Assembly (NCBI GenBank): GCA_021029095.1
Contig: JAJOHG010000065.1
Span: 1-64,000 of the forward strand
Length of the DNA stretch: 64,000 nt
Origin: Phellopilus nigrolimitatus
Lineage: Eukaryota; Basidiomycota; Agaricomycetes; Hymenochaetales; Hymenochaetaceae
Direction: 5' to 3'
Below, one piece after another: positions 51,501-60,228 of this stretch. Both the position numbers and the translations under genes were made by a program. The notes under the pieces are model-generated. The model ran no database searches and had not been told where the DNA came from. It was given only the letters and a program-made list of their open reading frames with translations. The first letter of the stretch is position 1, and every line of letters starts with the position of its first letter.

Positions 51501-53097
51501 CAATGAATGTGATCCAGTAACGATAACCATGCCGAGTTTGAACTGGCAGAGGGCCATGCACATCAGAGTGGACCAGCTGCAACAGACCAGTAGAGCGATG
51601 CGATGCAAGTCTTGAGACATTCGACCTATGCTGCTTGCCTGCAATGCAAGGCTCGCAGATTGGGTCAGGCAACTCCATGGACTTCACAATAATCCCCTTA
51701 ACCATGTCATGATCAATCAGTCTCTTGACATCCCCATGATTCAAGTGCGCAAATCGACGATGCCAGAGCGTTAAGTCGAGTGGACAGGTGCTAACCATGC
51801 CAGAGAATTGGGTCATGGGCACAACTTGTCCATTGAGGAACGCGGCGTAGTTGGTGTTGATTGCAGCAGTGAAGAGGAGAGTGCCGTTGCGACGAAAGAG
51901 AATCTGATCAGACTTGATAGTGACAATGTAGGATTTGACACGAGTTAAATACAGGACTGAGAGGAGATTGTTTCTGAGATCTGGTACATGAAGAACACGC
52001 TCAAACTCTAGTAGACGACCCTTCTTTCCATTGACCACTGGTTGAAAGCGGACAGTCCCCATTCCAACTGAGTAAATAACGTCGTTGTTGGCGAGGCGGA
52101 TGGGTGTGCGATTAGGGGTATATTGATTAAACCAATGACGGTGAGGTGTCATGTGGCAAGTGGCGCCTGTATCAACAATCCAGTCAGATCCTGCATCAGA
52201 AAGGAGGGGCGAGTTGGGATTTGTGAAGTCATGGGTACTTGCATTGCCAGCAAACTCAGCAGACTGAGTCGACTCTGTATCCTCCTGCGCTGCATTCGCC
52301 TTTGCCTTGCCCTTCCTCTTCTTCTTGTCCTTCAACTCCTTGATTGCATCGTTACGCTTGTAGCAAGTTGCTTCAAGGTGGTTCTTCATGCCGCAAAAAT
52401 CGCAGACAAGAGGCTGAGACGAGGAGGAGGACGATGAAGTCGATTTGGAAGGTGGAGCAGAGGCCTTGAGAGCGAGTGCAGAGTCTGCAGCGCGAGGGCC
52501 ACTAGCTTTCTGCTCCTGCAAGAACGCTTTCTTGACCGTCTCGAGGGTGAAGGTAGGCATAAGCAGTAGAGCAGATCGGAAGGCTTTGTACTCGTCTGGG
52601 AGAGCGCGAATAAGACACATGGACGCAAGCTCATCCTCAAACTTCTCAAGGGTGAGCTTAGAGCTGTGCGCATTCCTGAGCTTGTGCAACGACTCCTCAA
52701 CACGAGCAGTGAGTGCAGTAAGCGACTCGTCCTCAGCTTTGGCAATGCTGAAGAACTCGTCATAGGCAATAAAACGCGATGCCGCATTGTCCTGCTGGTT
52801 GAGCTCCTTCAGCTTCTTCAACATCTCCACTGGGTTACCCAAATCGTCCTGAACCAGGATCTGCATGCCATGCTCGAGTTTTCCGTAGATAAAACCGGCT
52901 GCTTGCTCCGATTTCTCCTCCCATGCCTCCTGCTCCTCTGCCTTTGATGGTTTCGTCGCAATGCCAGAAGCGATGCGCCAGAGAGTCTTGGCTTGGAGAG
53001 CAGCTCGCATTTCGAGTTTCCATGTCGCATAGTTGCTGTCATTGAGCTTAGCGAAGGAAAATGTCGATTGCGAGTCGGAGGTGGTAGATGCGGACAT
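48592..53097 (-). CDS. Complete Ty1/copia Gag-Pol polyprotein
   Basis: 1,501 residues from ATG 53097 (MSASTTSDSQ...) to the stop at 48,592. Domains in order: UBN2-type Gag (about 10-200); CCHC zinc knuckle CDFCGMKNHLEATC (232-245); aspartic protease DTGA (309-312); pre-integrase zinc-binding region with CEPCIAGKQH; integrase core with HSDVHGPLP...DDKGGEYM...ENGVAER-like NGVAERANRTL; a proline-rich linker with Lys/Arg clusters; reverse transcriptase with YGLKQAGRQW and YVDDMTIAA; RNase H with STTEAEYIS and LYVDNQSALA. All functional residues visible are present and there is no internal stop, so the protein could act, including in trans on the deleted copies. The element itself appears unable to prime normally: its 5' LTR is joined to the leader without the PBS, and its leader carries a solo-LTR insertion. 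Confidence 0.96.
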   Translation of the reverse strand: MSASTTSDSQSTFSFAKLNDSNYATWKLEMRAALQAKTLWRIASGIATKPSKAEEQEAWEEKSEQAAGFIYGKLEHGMQILVQDDLGNPVEMLKKLKELNQQDNAASRFIAYDEFFSIAKAEDESLTALTARVEESLHKLRNAHSSKLTLEKFEDELASMCLIRALPDEYKAFRSALLLMPTFTLETVKKAFLQEQKASGPRAADSALALKASAPPSKSTSSSSSSSQPLVCDFCGMKNHLEATCYKRNDAIKELKDKKKRKGKAKANAAQEDTESTQSAEFAGNASTHDFTNPNSPLLSDAGSDWIVDTGATCHMTPHRHWFNQYTPNRTPIRLANNDVIYSVGMGTVRFQPVVNGKKGRLLEFERVLHVPDLRNNLLSVLYLTRVKSYIVTIKSDQILFRRNGTLLFTAAINTNYAAFLNGQVVPMTQFSGMVSTCPLDLTLWHRRFAHLNHGDVKRLIDHDMVKGIIVKSMELPDPICEPCIAGKQHRSNVSRLASHRSTGLLQLVHSDVHGPLPVQTRHGYRYWITFIDDFSRRWGVIPLKKKSDAFDAFKRYKAHAENQLNLKIKATRDDKGGEYMPKAWEQFCISEGIHRQHTVRDEPHQNGVAERANRTLAEGITTMLNEAHLPASFWWDAVNAFVHVHNRSPTSAVQGKTPYELWHNSKTDVSHFRVFGCTSYVHVKKDMRKQLQSHTQKCSFIGYPENYKGWIFWNSITRKEVISDSAQFDERVFPGNTRSPVDLRVPTPAEATAVPEQGGDGDVDDVPPLPLPANPPAPPPPRPATPPPRPPPAPVTPPFRPAPPPVTPTRPAVKRERAPSDVPPDPPVFSPSAHPPPAKRPKEPPAPTPAPESTPAPEAPSWPSMSWRPQPRPLHGYRDAVINPLADYPGCRIPRAPAAPAPAAAPTPEPVIERSDELDIMSEDEMQAEALMFAGLMDFGANAALEDCYISFEDAHNHVLKSTNCFEHVFSAEVRTQYGPEPVHWRDIKGHPDASLWEQAAMDEFISLVENGTFTPVRLPSGRKTIGCRWVFKLKRKADGSVDRHKARLVAKGYSQRPGLEFAQVFAPTAKWAALRAILALAAIEDLELFSIDISTAFLNGDLDHDVYMDQPEGFEEYYGAGFVLKLAKAIYGLKQAGRQWHKKLDSVLKGMGFSLVRCDNSIWVYRRDDVRIIIPVYVDDMTIAAKSKEQFLFVKRELEKHFKLRDLGPTSFLLGVHIERDRSIRSLSLSQRQYITDLLERFEMAGCSEVSTPLPEGHRLSKSMGPLTPEEIAFMKTVPYRQLIGALMYLAVATRPDISYAVGLLARFSSNPGPAHWKAAKHLCRYLQGTKDMKLTYAPDKNSSELFTTFTDADHGGDEDDRRSTSGLVVKMGTGAISWASRLQTIVTLSTTEAEYISAVQGGQEIMWLRNLFSEFGYEFNAPSTLYVDNQSALAVARNPEHHGRMKHLDLRHYWLRDVVESGLIDIRYLPTKSMPADIMTKALGRVKVIEMRGMLGLL

Positions 53098-53209
53098 GAC
53101 GATGAGAGCGATGGTAGACAATGGTGGTGCGAGTGAGAGTGCGAAGTTGGGGATCAAACGAACAAGCGGTTGGGGCGTGATGGCCGAAAATGTGTACAAG
53201 CCGAATTAC

Positions 53210-53584
53210 TGTCAGCGACTGACTAGAACCAACTGTTCACGCCACGTCACACAACAATCAGAGAGGTAAGGGAGATGTATTGCAACGCACACTAGCCAGG
53301 AGTATTGACTAGGTCGAAACTGGGGTCTAAGTACAGATATCTAGTCTACTTATATACCCAAACTTAGTGCGCACAGACCAAGCAGTACACTACCTAATAT
53401 GGCTACTCTAGTGGAGCGGGTGGGGTTAATGATGTCATAGGTGATGTCATCGTCAGTGATGTCACTATGATGTCATGGTCTAGCCCTATGACATAAGCTT
53501 ATCTAATGTCCGCTATTGTCCGTATTATCTAAAGTGGCCATGATTTGTAAGGAAATAAGAAAATGAAAATGATCGTTCATGACA
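53210..53584. mobile_element. Solo LTR of a different element, nested in the copia leader
   Basis: 375 bases, TGTCAGCG...ATGACA, with TG...CA ends and TGTCA/TGACA terminal inversion. It is flanked by a perfect 5-base target duplication ATTAC (53,205-53,209 and 53,585-53,589). The empty site is seen intact in the sister copy near 39,675 (GCCGAATTACGCGATT). A TATATA-like box on the minus strand near 53,350 suggests that it reads in that direction. Confidence 0.93.
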
Positions 53585-53858
53585 ATTACGCGATTTGCAG
53601 ATATCAGGTCAATACCAGCCAAACAGATTCCAAACACCCAAAATGATCAATGTATACACAGAATCGTCGCAAGACAGTGCTGGTCTGTCAGTCTGTTAAG
53701 ACTCCGCAGGCACCGCTGGATGAGAGAGGCTCTAGGCTTAAGTAAACACTCAAAAGAGCGTCACAAAGGGCAAACTAAGGCCCTGCAGTCGAGCTTCACA
53801 ACCAATAGACTATCTGATCCAACAACAACCAAATGGAATGAAATGGGTCTGAACTGCC
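53585..53858 (-). mobile_element. Copia leader, PBS-deleted copy
   Basis: Matches the distal part of the leader seen at about 48,160-48,285 and the leader of the truncated copy at 39,670-39,827. CTAGG lies uninterrupted at 53,732-53,736, which defines the empty target site for the CTAGG insertion described elsewhere. The proximal ~620 bases, including GGTTATGAGCC, are missing next to the LTR. Confidence 0.85.
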
Positions 53859-54083
53859 CGTGAGGCAGAGTGGTCTCACAACAAACACAGACAGTGACCT
53901 GAGTCCAATGGATGAGTGCAAAAGATAGAGAGCACCATCCATGGACTCTGCCGCTTCAAGGGAAGCATTACATAATACATCAACATGTCAGGTGACACAG
54001 AACAACAAGTCAGGAGTTCAAGTCACCTGGTACGCAAAATAATAAAAGGAAATAAAGTGTCCAAGATCATGCTATATCCAATA
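53859..54083 (-). repeat. Copia 5' LTR of the complete copy, internally shortened
   Basis: 225 bases against 278 in its partners. One of two ~30-base direct repeat units and the intervening bases are lost, as expected from repeat-mediated deletion. Its outer edge abuts old gypsy integrase sequence. Confidence 0.85.
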
Positions 54084-54478
54084 TACTCACCATACTACTT
54101 ATGCACAGAGTGGAGCCCATGCTTCCACTCGACCTTATTGAGGCGACCTACGTGTCCCCGACCCTCAACCGCACTATCTCTCGCATTCTTGCCAGAGGTG
54201 CCAATGACCTCCAATGCCGCTCAGAAGATCTTGCGACAGCACACAATTGCGTACTCGCATCAAGATTCAAAGCCACACACTGTTTTCGATCTGAATACGA
54301 GCACTCGATCAAGGAGTACAACTTCGAGCCCGGCGCCCTTGTCCTAGCACGGAACACGCGCGTCAAGAAGGAGCTCAATTGCAAGACCAAACATCGCTAC
54401 CTCATCCCTCTCGTCGTCGCTCGCCGCACCAAGGGCAGGTCATACATCCTCTATACAAGAACCGCTTTGCAGCGTTCC
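54084..54478 (+). pseudogene. Remnant of an older gypsy-type integrase C-terminal tail
   Basis: The plus-strand frame reads VEPMLPLDLIEATYV, then EYNFEPGALVLARNTRVKKE and KTKHRYLIPLVVARRTKGRS, the tail of Ty3/gypsy integrases. The upstream core is missing, cut by the copia cluster. The coding continues on the far side of the young gypsy element at 61,995 (RVIPYHPR), showing that this remnant was the insertion target. Confidence 0.75.
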
Positions 54479-54984
54479 TGTTACGGAGTAACAGGGTCTT
54501 GCCTAATGGAGCGAGGAGCGTGACTGTGGACAGTGACGTGACGAGTGATGTGAGGCTTGACTGTGACAAGGCGACGATGACTATGGCAAGACTGTGAAGC
54601 ACAGAGTGCAGGACTATGAAGAGCAAGGGCGATGAATAGCAAGACTATGCTAGCTACTGAACAAGGAGGTCAAGCTGGGGCTTAAGGTCCCAGCGATGTA
54701 CCTATATATACTGTGAGACTGACTATGATGTCAGTGGAGCTATGGAGTCATGCGCAGCATGACATGAGGGGAGTGTGAGGGAAAGGCCCATAAGGGGCGT
54801 GTACAGTGGAGCGTGGAACGAGGCAGTGGAGCGTGGGGTGGGGAACGCCTAGGAGGGGTGCGTACAATGAGGAAGGGGTCAGGCCATGAACTAAGGGAAA
54901 GATAATGGAAAGGTGAAGGGCCTGACTAAGCAAGGAGGGAATGATGTAAGGGGGATCGTGAGGTAAGCAAGGTAAGTTCTAACA
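54479..54984 (-). repeat. Gypsy 3' LTR (506 bases)
   Basis: TGTTACGGAG...TTCTAACA. Visually identical, base for base, to the LTR at 61,489-61,994. It is preceded by the target duplication GTTCC (54,474-54,478). On the minus strand the polypurine tract AAAGAGGGGG lies just before it. Confidence 0.95.
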
Positions 54985-55289
54985 TTACCCCCTCTTTAAG
55001 GCCGACAGTTCGCCGAAACTGTCAAAGAAAACAAAGAAAGGCGAAAAGAAAACGCAATAAGGCGAAATAAACGCCAATAAGCAGTTACAATGCGCGTGAA
55101 GGAAGTCAAAACTGAAAAGTAAAAGAGAAAACTCAACAAGAAAAAGCGAGACGAGACGAGACATGACCATGCCGGATTCCGAAAATCTCCAGCCGCGAAG
55201 GTTTCTCAGCATCACCAACAAGCAGAGGGTTTCACGAATCTGTTCCCACAACGACCTCCTAGTTTAACGTCATCGCGGACGTTCCATCC
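54985..55289. other. Gypsy 3' untranslated region with polypurine tract
   Basis: Lies between the last ORF of the gypsy element and its 3' LTR. It includes the minus-strand purine run at about 54,987-54,996 that should prime plus-strand DNA synthesis. No coding frame of note. Confidence 0.6.
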
Positions 55290-56156
55290 CTAATAATGGC
55301 GGTTCGTGTGCGGGCAGTTAGTCGAAGAGTGTCCTGGGGCGAGTCTATCGCACCATCCGCATTGGTAGCGGATGCAATCCTGCTGCCGGTGTCCGTCTTG
55401 GCCGCATGTGAAGCACCTGATGACCCGAGGCGAGAACTGAGTCCGAACTCGAAGCGGAGTTGCCGTGGAATTCTCTGGGGAGTTGCGCCGGTTAAGGTGT
55501 TCTTGGATCTGCTGAGGCGACATCTGAGAGAACGGGACGTCGCCTATCATGGACTGCGTGAAGGGATTGACCGCACGACGGAAGGGACGAGCCGTGGGTG
55601 GAGTGACCGGTGGCGAAGTTCCTGCGATAAATTCATCCGGGGGAGACGGAGATGGCGATGGTGCCGTAGGAGGTGGCTGAGTCGACGGTGGAGGGACCGG
55701 AAGTCCAGGCGGAGGCGAGGTAAGGTCAATGGCACCGGTGACTTCGTCAATGGGAAAGCGGTCATTCGAGGGACGGTAGTCATCCAGAACAGCGAGTACA
55801 CCAGCGTCGAGGGCTCCTTCGAGAATTTGCTGAATTTGTCGTCGTGCCGTAGATTTTGCCTTCTCGTTTTCGTGGCGCAGGTCATCGATATGTTCACCCA
55901 TGCGATTGGCGATGGTGAGGGTCTGCTCGGCTCGGTCGTGGGCCTTCTGCCAGCGGACGAGGTCGGGCCGTTGCGAGTCTTGGATGGTTTGACTGATGGA
56001 GTTGATGAGACCAGGGTCGACAAAGACATGACGGAGGAAAGAGCGATCATTGGCGAAGTCGAGGTTGGGTCGGTTGCCAGAGACGGGGAGCCGAGTATGA
56101 GGTGCCGGGAGCGGATCAAAGGTGTTCAGGCGCTTCGGGGATCTCTGTGGCGGCAT
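55290..56156 (-). CDS. Gypsy post-pol ORF with CCHC and second Cys/His cluster
   Basis: 288 residues from ATG 56156 (MPPQRSPKRLNTF...). It has a helical middle region (about residues 60-120), a Pro-rich stretch (LPVPPPSTQPPPTAPSPSPS) and a C-terminal pair of zinc-binding-like motifs: CFTCGQDGHRQQDC (CX2CX4HX4C) followed by CGWCDRLAPGHSSTNC. It sits after pol and before the 3' LTR, where errantiviruses carry env, but there is no signal peptide or membrane segment. A nucleic-acid-binding accessory or second Gag-like product is the more likely role (inference). It overlaps the preceding small ORF by 41 bases in a different frame. Confidence 0.75.
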   Translation of the reverse strand: MPPQRSPKRLNTFDPLPAPHTRLPVSGNRPNLDFANDRSFLRHVFVDPGLINSISQTIQDSQRPDLVRWQKAHDRAEQTLTIANRMGEHIDDLRHENEKAKSTARRQIQQILEGALDAGVLAVLDDYRPSNDRFPIDEVTGAIDLTSPPPGLPVPPPSTQPPPTAPSPSPSPPDEFIAGTSPPVTPPTARPFRRAVNPFTQSMIGDVPFSQMSPQQIQEHLNRRNSPENSTATPLRVRTQFSPRVIRCFTCGQDGHRQQDCIRYQCGWCDRLAPGHSSTNCPHTNRHY

Positions 56157-56472
56157 CGCGATAGACAGGGACGGGGTCGAGGTCAGGGATGAGGTCTTCA
56201 GGTGGGCCGAAGTGTACAGGTATGTTGCGTGCAAGGACGGCTCGGGATCGACAATTGATCCTGCGGCTGCGTGGGATGGATCGGAAGACGAGGTGGAGGA
56301 TTTGCTGTTCGAGGACGTCGATGCCGAGGCGGATTACGAGGCGGCGGTCGTCGGGGTAGTCGGTGTGGTCGATGATGAACTGGAGGAAGATAGGGGTGGA
56401 TTCTCCGATTTCGAGGGCGAAGGTCCAGTTGACAGAGGGTAGGTGCGGTAGGTGGAATGGGAAGTAGGGCAT
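56116..56472 (-). CDS. Small gypsy post-pol ORF (118 residues)
   Basis: ATG at 56472, 32 bases after the pol stop codon, ending at 56,116. It contains ALEIGESTPIFLQFIIDHTD and YPDDRRLVIRLGIDVLEQQI. No domain is recognised. The 41-base overlap with the next ORF suggests coupled translation or a frameshift producing one ~400-residue product. Confidence 0.6.
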   Translation of the reverse strand: MPYFPFHLPHLPSVNWTFALEIGESTPIFLQFIIDHTDYPDDRRLVIRLGIDVLEQQILHLVFRSIPRSRRINCRSRAVLARNIPVHFGPPEDLIPDLDPVPVYRDAATEIPEAPEHL

Positions 56473-56504
56473 GGGACAGTGGAAGTGGGAGCTGATGGAC
56501 GATG

Positions 56505-59500
56505 TTAGAGTCGATGGGTCTTTTTATAGTTATTGAGGAGTTTTTTCGCATTTTTGAGGTCCGATTCCTTCTGCCACGAGTTGTGGAGTGATGACCATCC
56601 TTTCCAGGACACGAGGTATTGCCTTCGGTTCTTTGGGAAACGATGACGTAGTACTGCGTCGACCTCATATTCTTCTTCTCCATTGACGAGGTCAGGTGGT
56701 GGCTCCGCGTGGGTAGGTCCGTGGATATCGGTCTCCACATAACGAGTTAGGAGAGAGGCATGGAAGACATTGTGGATACGCCATCGGACCGGTAAGGTCA
56801 GGCGATAAGACCATGGGGATAACACGTCCTTGATTTCGAAGGGGCCTTCGCGTTTAGGGGACAATTTTTTGTATGAAGAAGCAATATCGAGGTTCCGGGC
56901 TTCTAGCCAAACTTTCTCCCCTTTCTTGAAGGGTACAAAGTTCCGGGTCATGCGGGCAGCCATGTGCATGTGGGCAAGTTCGTGCGCCGCAAGTGCTTCT
57001 TCTCTGAGGGCTTTAAGGGAGCGAAGGCGTTCTTCTACCGAGGGATGATCGGAGTTAGGGTCTGCGGCGGGGATGGCAATTGGTTCGTATCCCATGAGGA
57101 GTGAGAATGGGGAGCGTTTTGTGGCGGAATGTTCGCGTTGATTGTGTGCGAATTCGATATCAGGCAGGTGATCAGCCCAGGTTTCCGGGTGGCGTCCACA
57201 ATAGATTCGAAGGTACGCTTCGACTTCTTGGTTTACTCGCTCCGTTTCTCCGTCTGTTTGAGGGTGGAAGGCGGTGGATAGTGCTGACGTGATATTGAGC
57301 TTCTTGCAAAGCTCCTGGAATACTTTGGAGGCAAATTGGGGTCCTCGGTCGGAGATGAGTTTCTGGGGTAACCCAAAGCGTCGGTAGACGTTGTCATGAT
57401 ACAATTGGGCAGTTCCAAGGGCATCAATCGTTTTGTTGCAGGGGGAAAGGACAATGCCTTTGGAAAGGTTATGATCGACAGTGACAAATAGCGAGTCATA
57501 ACCATTTGATTCTGGGAGTCCGGTGATAAAGTCCATGGAGACTGTGGAAAATGGGTGTGCATTGGGTTCGGCAGGGATCGGATGGAGGGGTGGGACGGTG
57601 GGATGAGTGTTGATCTTCATTTGTTGACAGATTGCGCAACCATTGACGAATTTCTTGACGAAGATGTACATTCCTGGCCACCAATAATGTTGTTTGAGCA
57701 ATGCAAGGGTTTTGTAAATCCCAGGGTGTCCCATGACAGGGGTGTCGTGGTACAGTTGTACTGCGTGTCGGCGAAGTTCAATGTCGTCTGGGATGTAGGC
57801 CTTCTGTTTAAAGAATACAATGCCATCTTTCTCTGTCCAATCGGCAAGGGAAGATCGAAATGGTGGAATACCGGCCGATCGGATGATATTGAGAGCTTCA
57901 TTGGCGAAGTTGTCTTCCTTAGTGCGAAGAATCAGACGGGTCTTAAAGTCGAAAGTAGTCGTGGCAATGAAGACGGATTCGGGTAAGAGTGGGGGGTCAT
58001 CTGGTTCTGATTTGCCATCGATCAGGTAGTCAGAGCGTCGGGACATGGGGTCTGTGGTATTGTCTTTTCCTGGTGCGTATTGAATGTGGTGGTCGAACTG
58101 GGAGAGAAATAAACTCCATCGTGCTTGGCGGGGTGAGAGACGGCGGGCCGCACGGAAATAGGTAAGGTTCTTGTGGTCGCACCAGATGGTTATCTTATGG
58201 GGTGCACCCAAAAGATAGTGTCGCCAGGCTTCAAGTCCACGGATAATCGCTAAGAGTTCTCGATCGTAGATCTCATAGTGTCGTTGAGTGTCGTCAAACT
58301 GTTTGGAAATGAAGCCACATGGATGGGGTTCGCCGTTCGAGTCGAGTTGTTTGAGAGTACCAGCCGATGCTACGCCAGAGGCGTCCGTTTCCAGGATGAA
58401 TGGTCGAGTTTTGTCAGGCATCTGGAGAACGGGTTTCTCCAGAAATTTGCCTTTAAGCCGTTGGAATGCATTCTCGTGTACGTCGGACCATTCCCAGGTG
58501 GTTTTCTCCCTTTTTAGTACGTCCAATGGTGCCGCAATTTCTGCATAGTGGTCGATGAATTGGCGATAGAAATTGCAGAATCCTAGGAAGGAGTGAACTT
58601 GGGTTTTGTTCGTCGGTGTGGGCCATTGCGAGATACCAGCTAGTTTGACAGGGTCCATGGAAACTGAGTTTTCCGAAATGATAAGTCCAAGATATTCTAC
58701 CTGTGTGGCTTCGAAAACACATTTCTCCGGTTTGAAGTATAAGTCGGCATCTTGTCCAATGGCGAGGACTTTGCGGGTGCGTTTGCGAAGTGTAGGGATG
58801 TCCGAGGCCATGATGAATATGTCGTCCATGTAGATGAGGACCCATCCTTCCAGCAGAACGGTTCGGAAGGTGTCATCCATGAATGCTTGAAAAGTCGCTG
58901 GTGAATTGCAAAGTCCAAAAAACATGACCATGGGTTCGAATAGACCACGATTTGTTTTGAATGCCGCTTTCCATTGGTCGCCGTCTTTGACCCGAATATT
59001 GTTGTATCCCCATCGTACATCGAGTTTGGTGAAATATTTTGCACCTTGGATTTTGTCCAATAGTTCGGATACGAGGGGAATTGGATAAGCATTTTTGACT
59101 GTTCCTTCGTTGAGTTTGCGATAGTCCTGACATCCACGCAATTTCCCGTCCTTTTTCCCGACGAAGAAGAAAGGAGAGGCCATGGGGGAAGAGGATTTGC
59201 GGATATACCCTTTCTTCAAGTTGTCGTCAAGGAAGTCATCCAAGGCCTTTTGTTCTGCGGGTGCCATAGGATAGACTTTACAGTCTTTGGGTTGGAAGTC
59301 GGGTTTTAGGACAATGGCGTGGTCGTAGGTCCGTGCAGGGGGAAAACGTTCTGATGCTTTCTGTTCGAAAACCTTCAGGAATTGGTGGTAGTGTTGCGGT
59401 ACGACTTCCTCAAGGGGTTTCTGTTCTTTGGCAGCATTGGCACGCTGGGCAAGGTCCATGGCAGTGTTTACTTTTGCACGAATGTTGAGGGTGATTTTTG

Positions 59501-59825
59501 CAACAAAAGATCGCTCCTCGGGTGAGGCATAGGATTCGCATCGGGCAAAAGATAGGGAACGTGGATTTTGTTTAGGAATGTCCAGAGTGCGTTTCTCCCA
59601 GTCGATTTTGGGGTTGATGCGACGGAGCCAGGGAAGACCTAGGATAGCGGTTTCTCTGCCGAGGGAGGTGACAAGGAAGTAGACTGGGATGAGTTCTTCG
59701 CCGATTGTGATGAATCGCCAGGCAAAACGACTGATTTCTCCTTCCGAGTTAGGAGTTCCGTCAACATTGAGGACTTGAATGGGTCGGACGCAGAGGTTTG
59801 GTAGGAATTTGGTGTATGTCCACAA
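56505..59825 (-). CDS. Ty3/gypsy chromovirus Pol (PR-RT-RNase H-IN-chromodomain)
   Basis: A frame of 1,106 residues covers the end of the protease region (IQVLNVDGTPNSEGEISRFA), reverse transcriptase (CQDYRKLNEGTVKN, FFGLCNSPATFQAFMDD, LIYMDDIFIMAS), RNase H (FILETDASGVASAG, YDRELLAIIRGLEAWRHYL), and integrase with its HHCC finger (GHPGIYKTLALLKQHYWWPG...CAICQQMK) and core (SMDFITGLPES...ISDRGPQFASKVF...FHPQTDGETERVNQ). It ends in a chromodomain (YEVDAVLRHR...YLVSWKGW), which targets integration to marked chromatin in chromoviruses. The first codons lie in the frame after a shift. The true protease start (TTALIDSGAEGQFLDSTFV) is upstream in another frame at about 59,825-59,910, so one or two single-base shifts separate gag, protease and this frame. 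Confidence 0.93.
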   Translation of the reverse strand: MWTYTKFLPNLCVRPIQVLNVDGTPNSEGEISRFAWRFITIGEELIPVYFLVTSLGRETAILGLPWLRRINPKIDWEKRTLDIPKQNPRSLSFARCESYASPEERSFVAKITLNIRAKVNTAMDLAQRANAAKEQKPLEEVVPQHYHQFLKVFEQKASERFPPARTYDHAIVLKPDFQPKDCKVYPMAPAEQKALDDFLDDNLKKGYIRKSSSPMASPFFFVGKKDGKLRGCQDYRKLNEGTVKNAYPIPLVSELLDKIQGAKYFTKLDVRWGYNNIRVKDGDQWKAAFKTNRGLFEPMVMFFGLCNSPATFQAFMDDTFRTVLLEGWVLIYMDDIFIMASDIPTLRKRTRKVLAIGQDADLYFKPEKCVFEATQVEYLGLIISENSVSMDPVKLAGISQWPTPTNKTQVHSFLGFCNFYRQFIDHYAEIAAPLDVLKREKTTWEWSDVHENAFQRLKGKFLEKPVLQMPDKTRPFILETDASGVASAGTLKQLDSNGEPHPCGFISKQFDDTQRHYEIYDRELLAIIRGLEAWRHYLLGAPHKITIWCDHKNLTYFRAARRLSPRQARWSLFLSQFDHHIQYAPGKDNTTDPMSRRSDYLIDGKSEPDDPPLLPESVFIATTTFDFKTRLILRTKEDNFANEALNIIRSAGIPPFRSSLADWTEKDGIVFFKQKAYIPDDIELRRHAVQLYHDTPVMGHPGIYKTLALLKQHYWWPGMYIFVKKFVNGCAICQQMKINTHPTVPPLHPIPAEPNAHPFSTVSMDFITGLPESNGYDSLFVTVDHNLSKGIVLSPCNKTIDALGTAQLYHDNVYRRFGLPQKLISDRGPQFASKVFQELCKKLNITSALSTAFHPQTDGETERVNQEVEAYLRIYCGRHPETWADHLPDIEFAHNQREHSATKRSPFSLLMGYEPIAIPAADPNSDHPSVEERLRSLKALREEALAAHELAHMHMAARMTRNFVPFKKGEKVWLEARNLDIASSYKKLSPKREGPFEIKDVLSPWSYRLTLPVRWRIHNVFHASLLTRYVETDIHGPTHAEPPPDLVNGEEEYEVDAVLRHRFPKNRRQYLVSWKGWSSLHNSWQKESDLKNAKKLLNNYKKTHRL

Positions 59826-60228
59826 AGGTGGAGTCGAGGAATTGTCCTTCTGCGCCGGAGTCTATGAGGGCTGTGGTTTCGACGATTTCTTTTCTCGAGT
59901 GGATGCCAATGGGATTTTCATAGAATTGTGGGCATGTTCGGCTATGATTACAGGAGAAATCGAAATACTAGGCAGTGCAGACGTCGATGCTGGCTGCCTT
60001 CTTAAAAACCCTCGAGGTCCAAGTTGTCGAAGGCGGCTTTGCGTTCTTCTTCCGAGAGGCTAGCCAGAATGGCACGAATGCGAGTCGAAGGGGGTTCTTT
60101 AGCAGGTGTTGAGGATTCGGCATGCTGGGCAGGCGCTTCTGTGGCTGGGGTGCTGCGGATGCTGCGCCTCGGGGGATCAGCGATGAAACATGATCTTGTA
60201 GTTGCTACCAGCCCTAGTGGTTCGATTG
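59826..60228 (-). CDS. Gypsy gag-pol junction with protease motif, frame-shifted
   Basis: Minus-strand pieces: STPATEAPAQHAESSTPAKE (to a stop at about 60,002), then ENPIGIHSRKEIVETTALID with SGAEGQF, the retroviral aspartic protease site. These pieces are in different frames from one another and from the downstream pol frame. Either ribosomal frameshifting, decay, or sequencing indels would explain it. Confidence 0.6.

Noticed and set aside
55296..56192. A 298-residue plus-strand ORF in the gypsy element
   Set aside because: It is antisense to the zinc-knuckle ORF and lacks family motifs; the minus strand agrees with the element's orientation.
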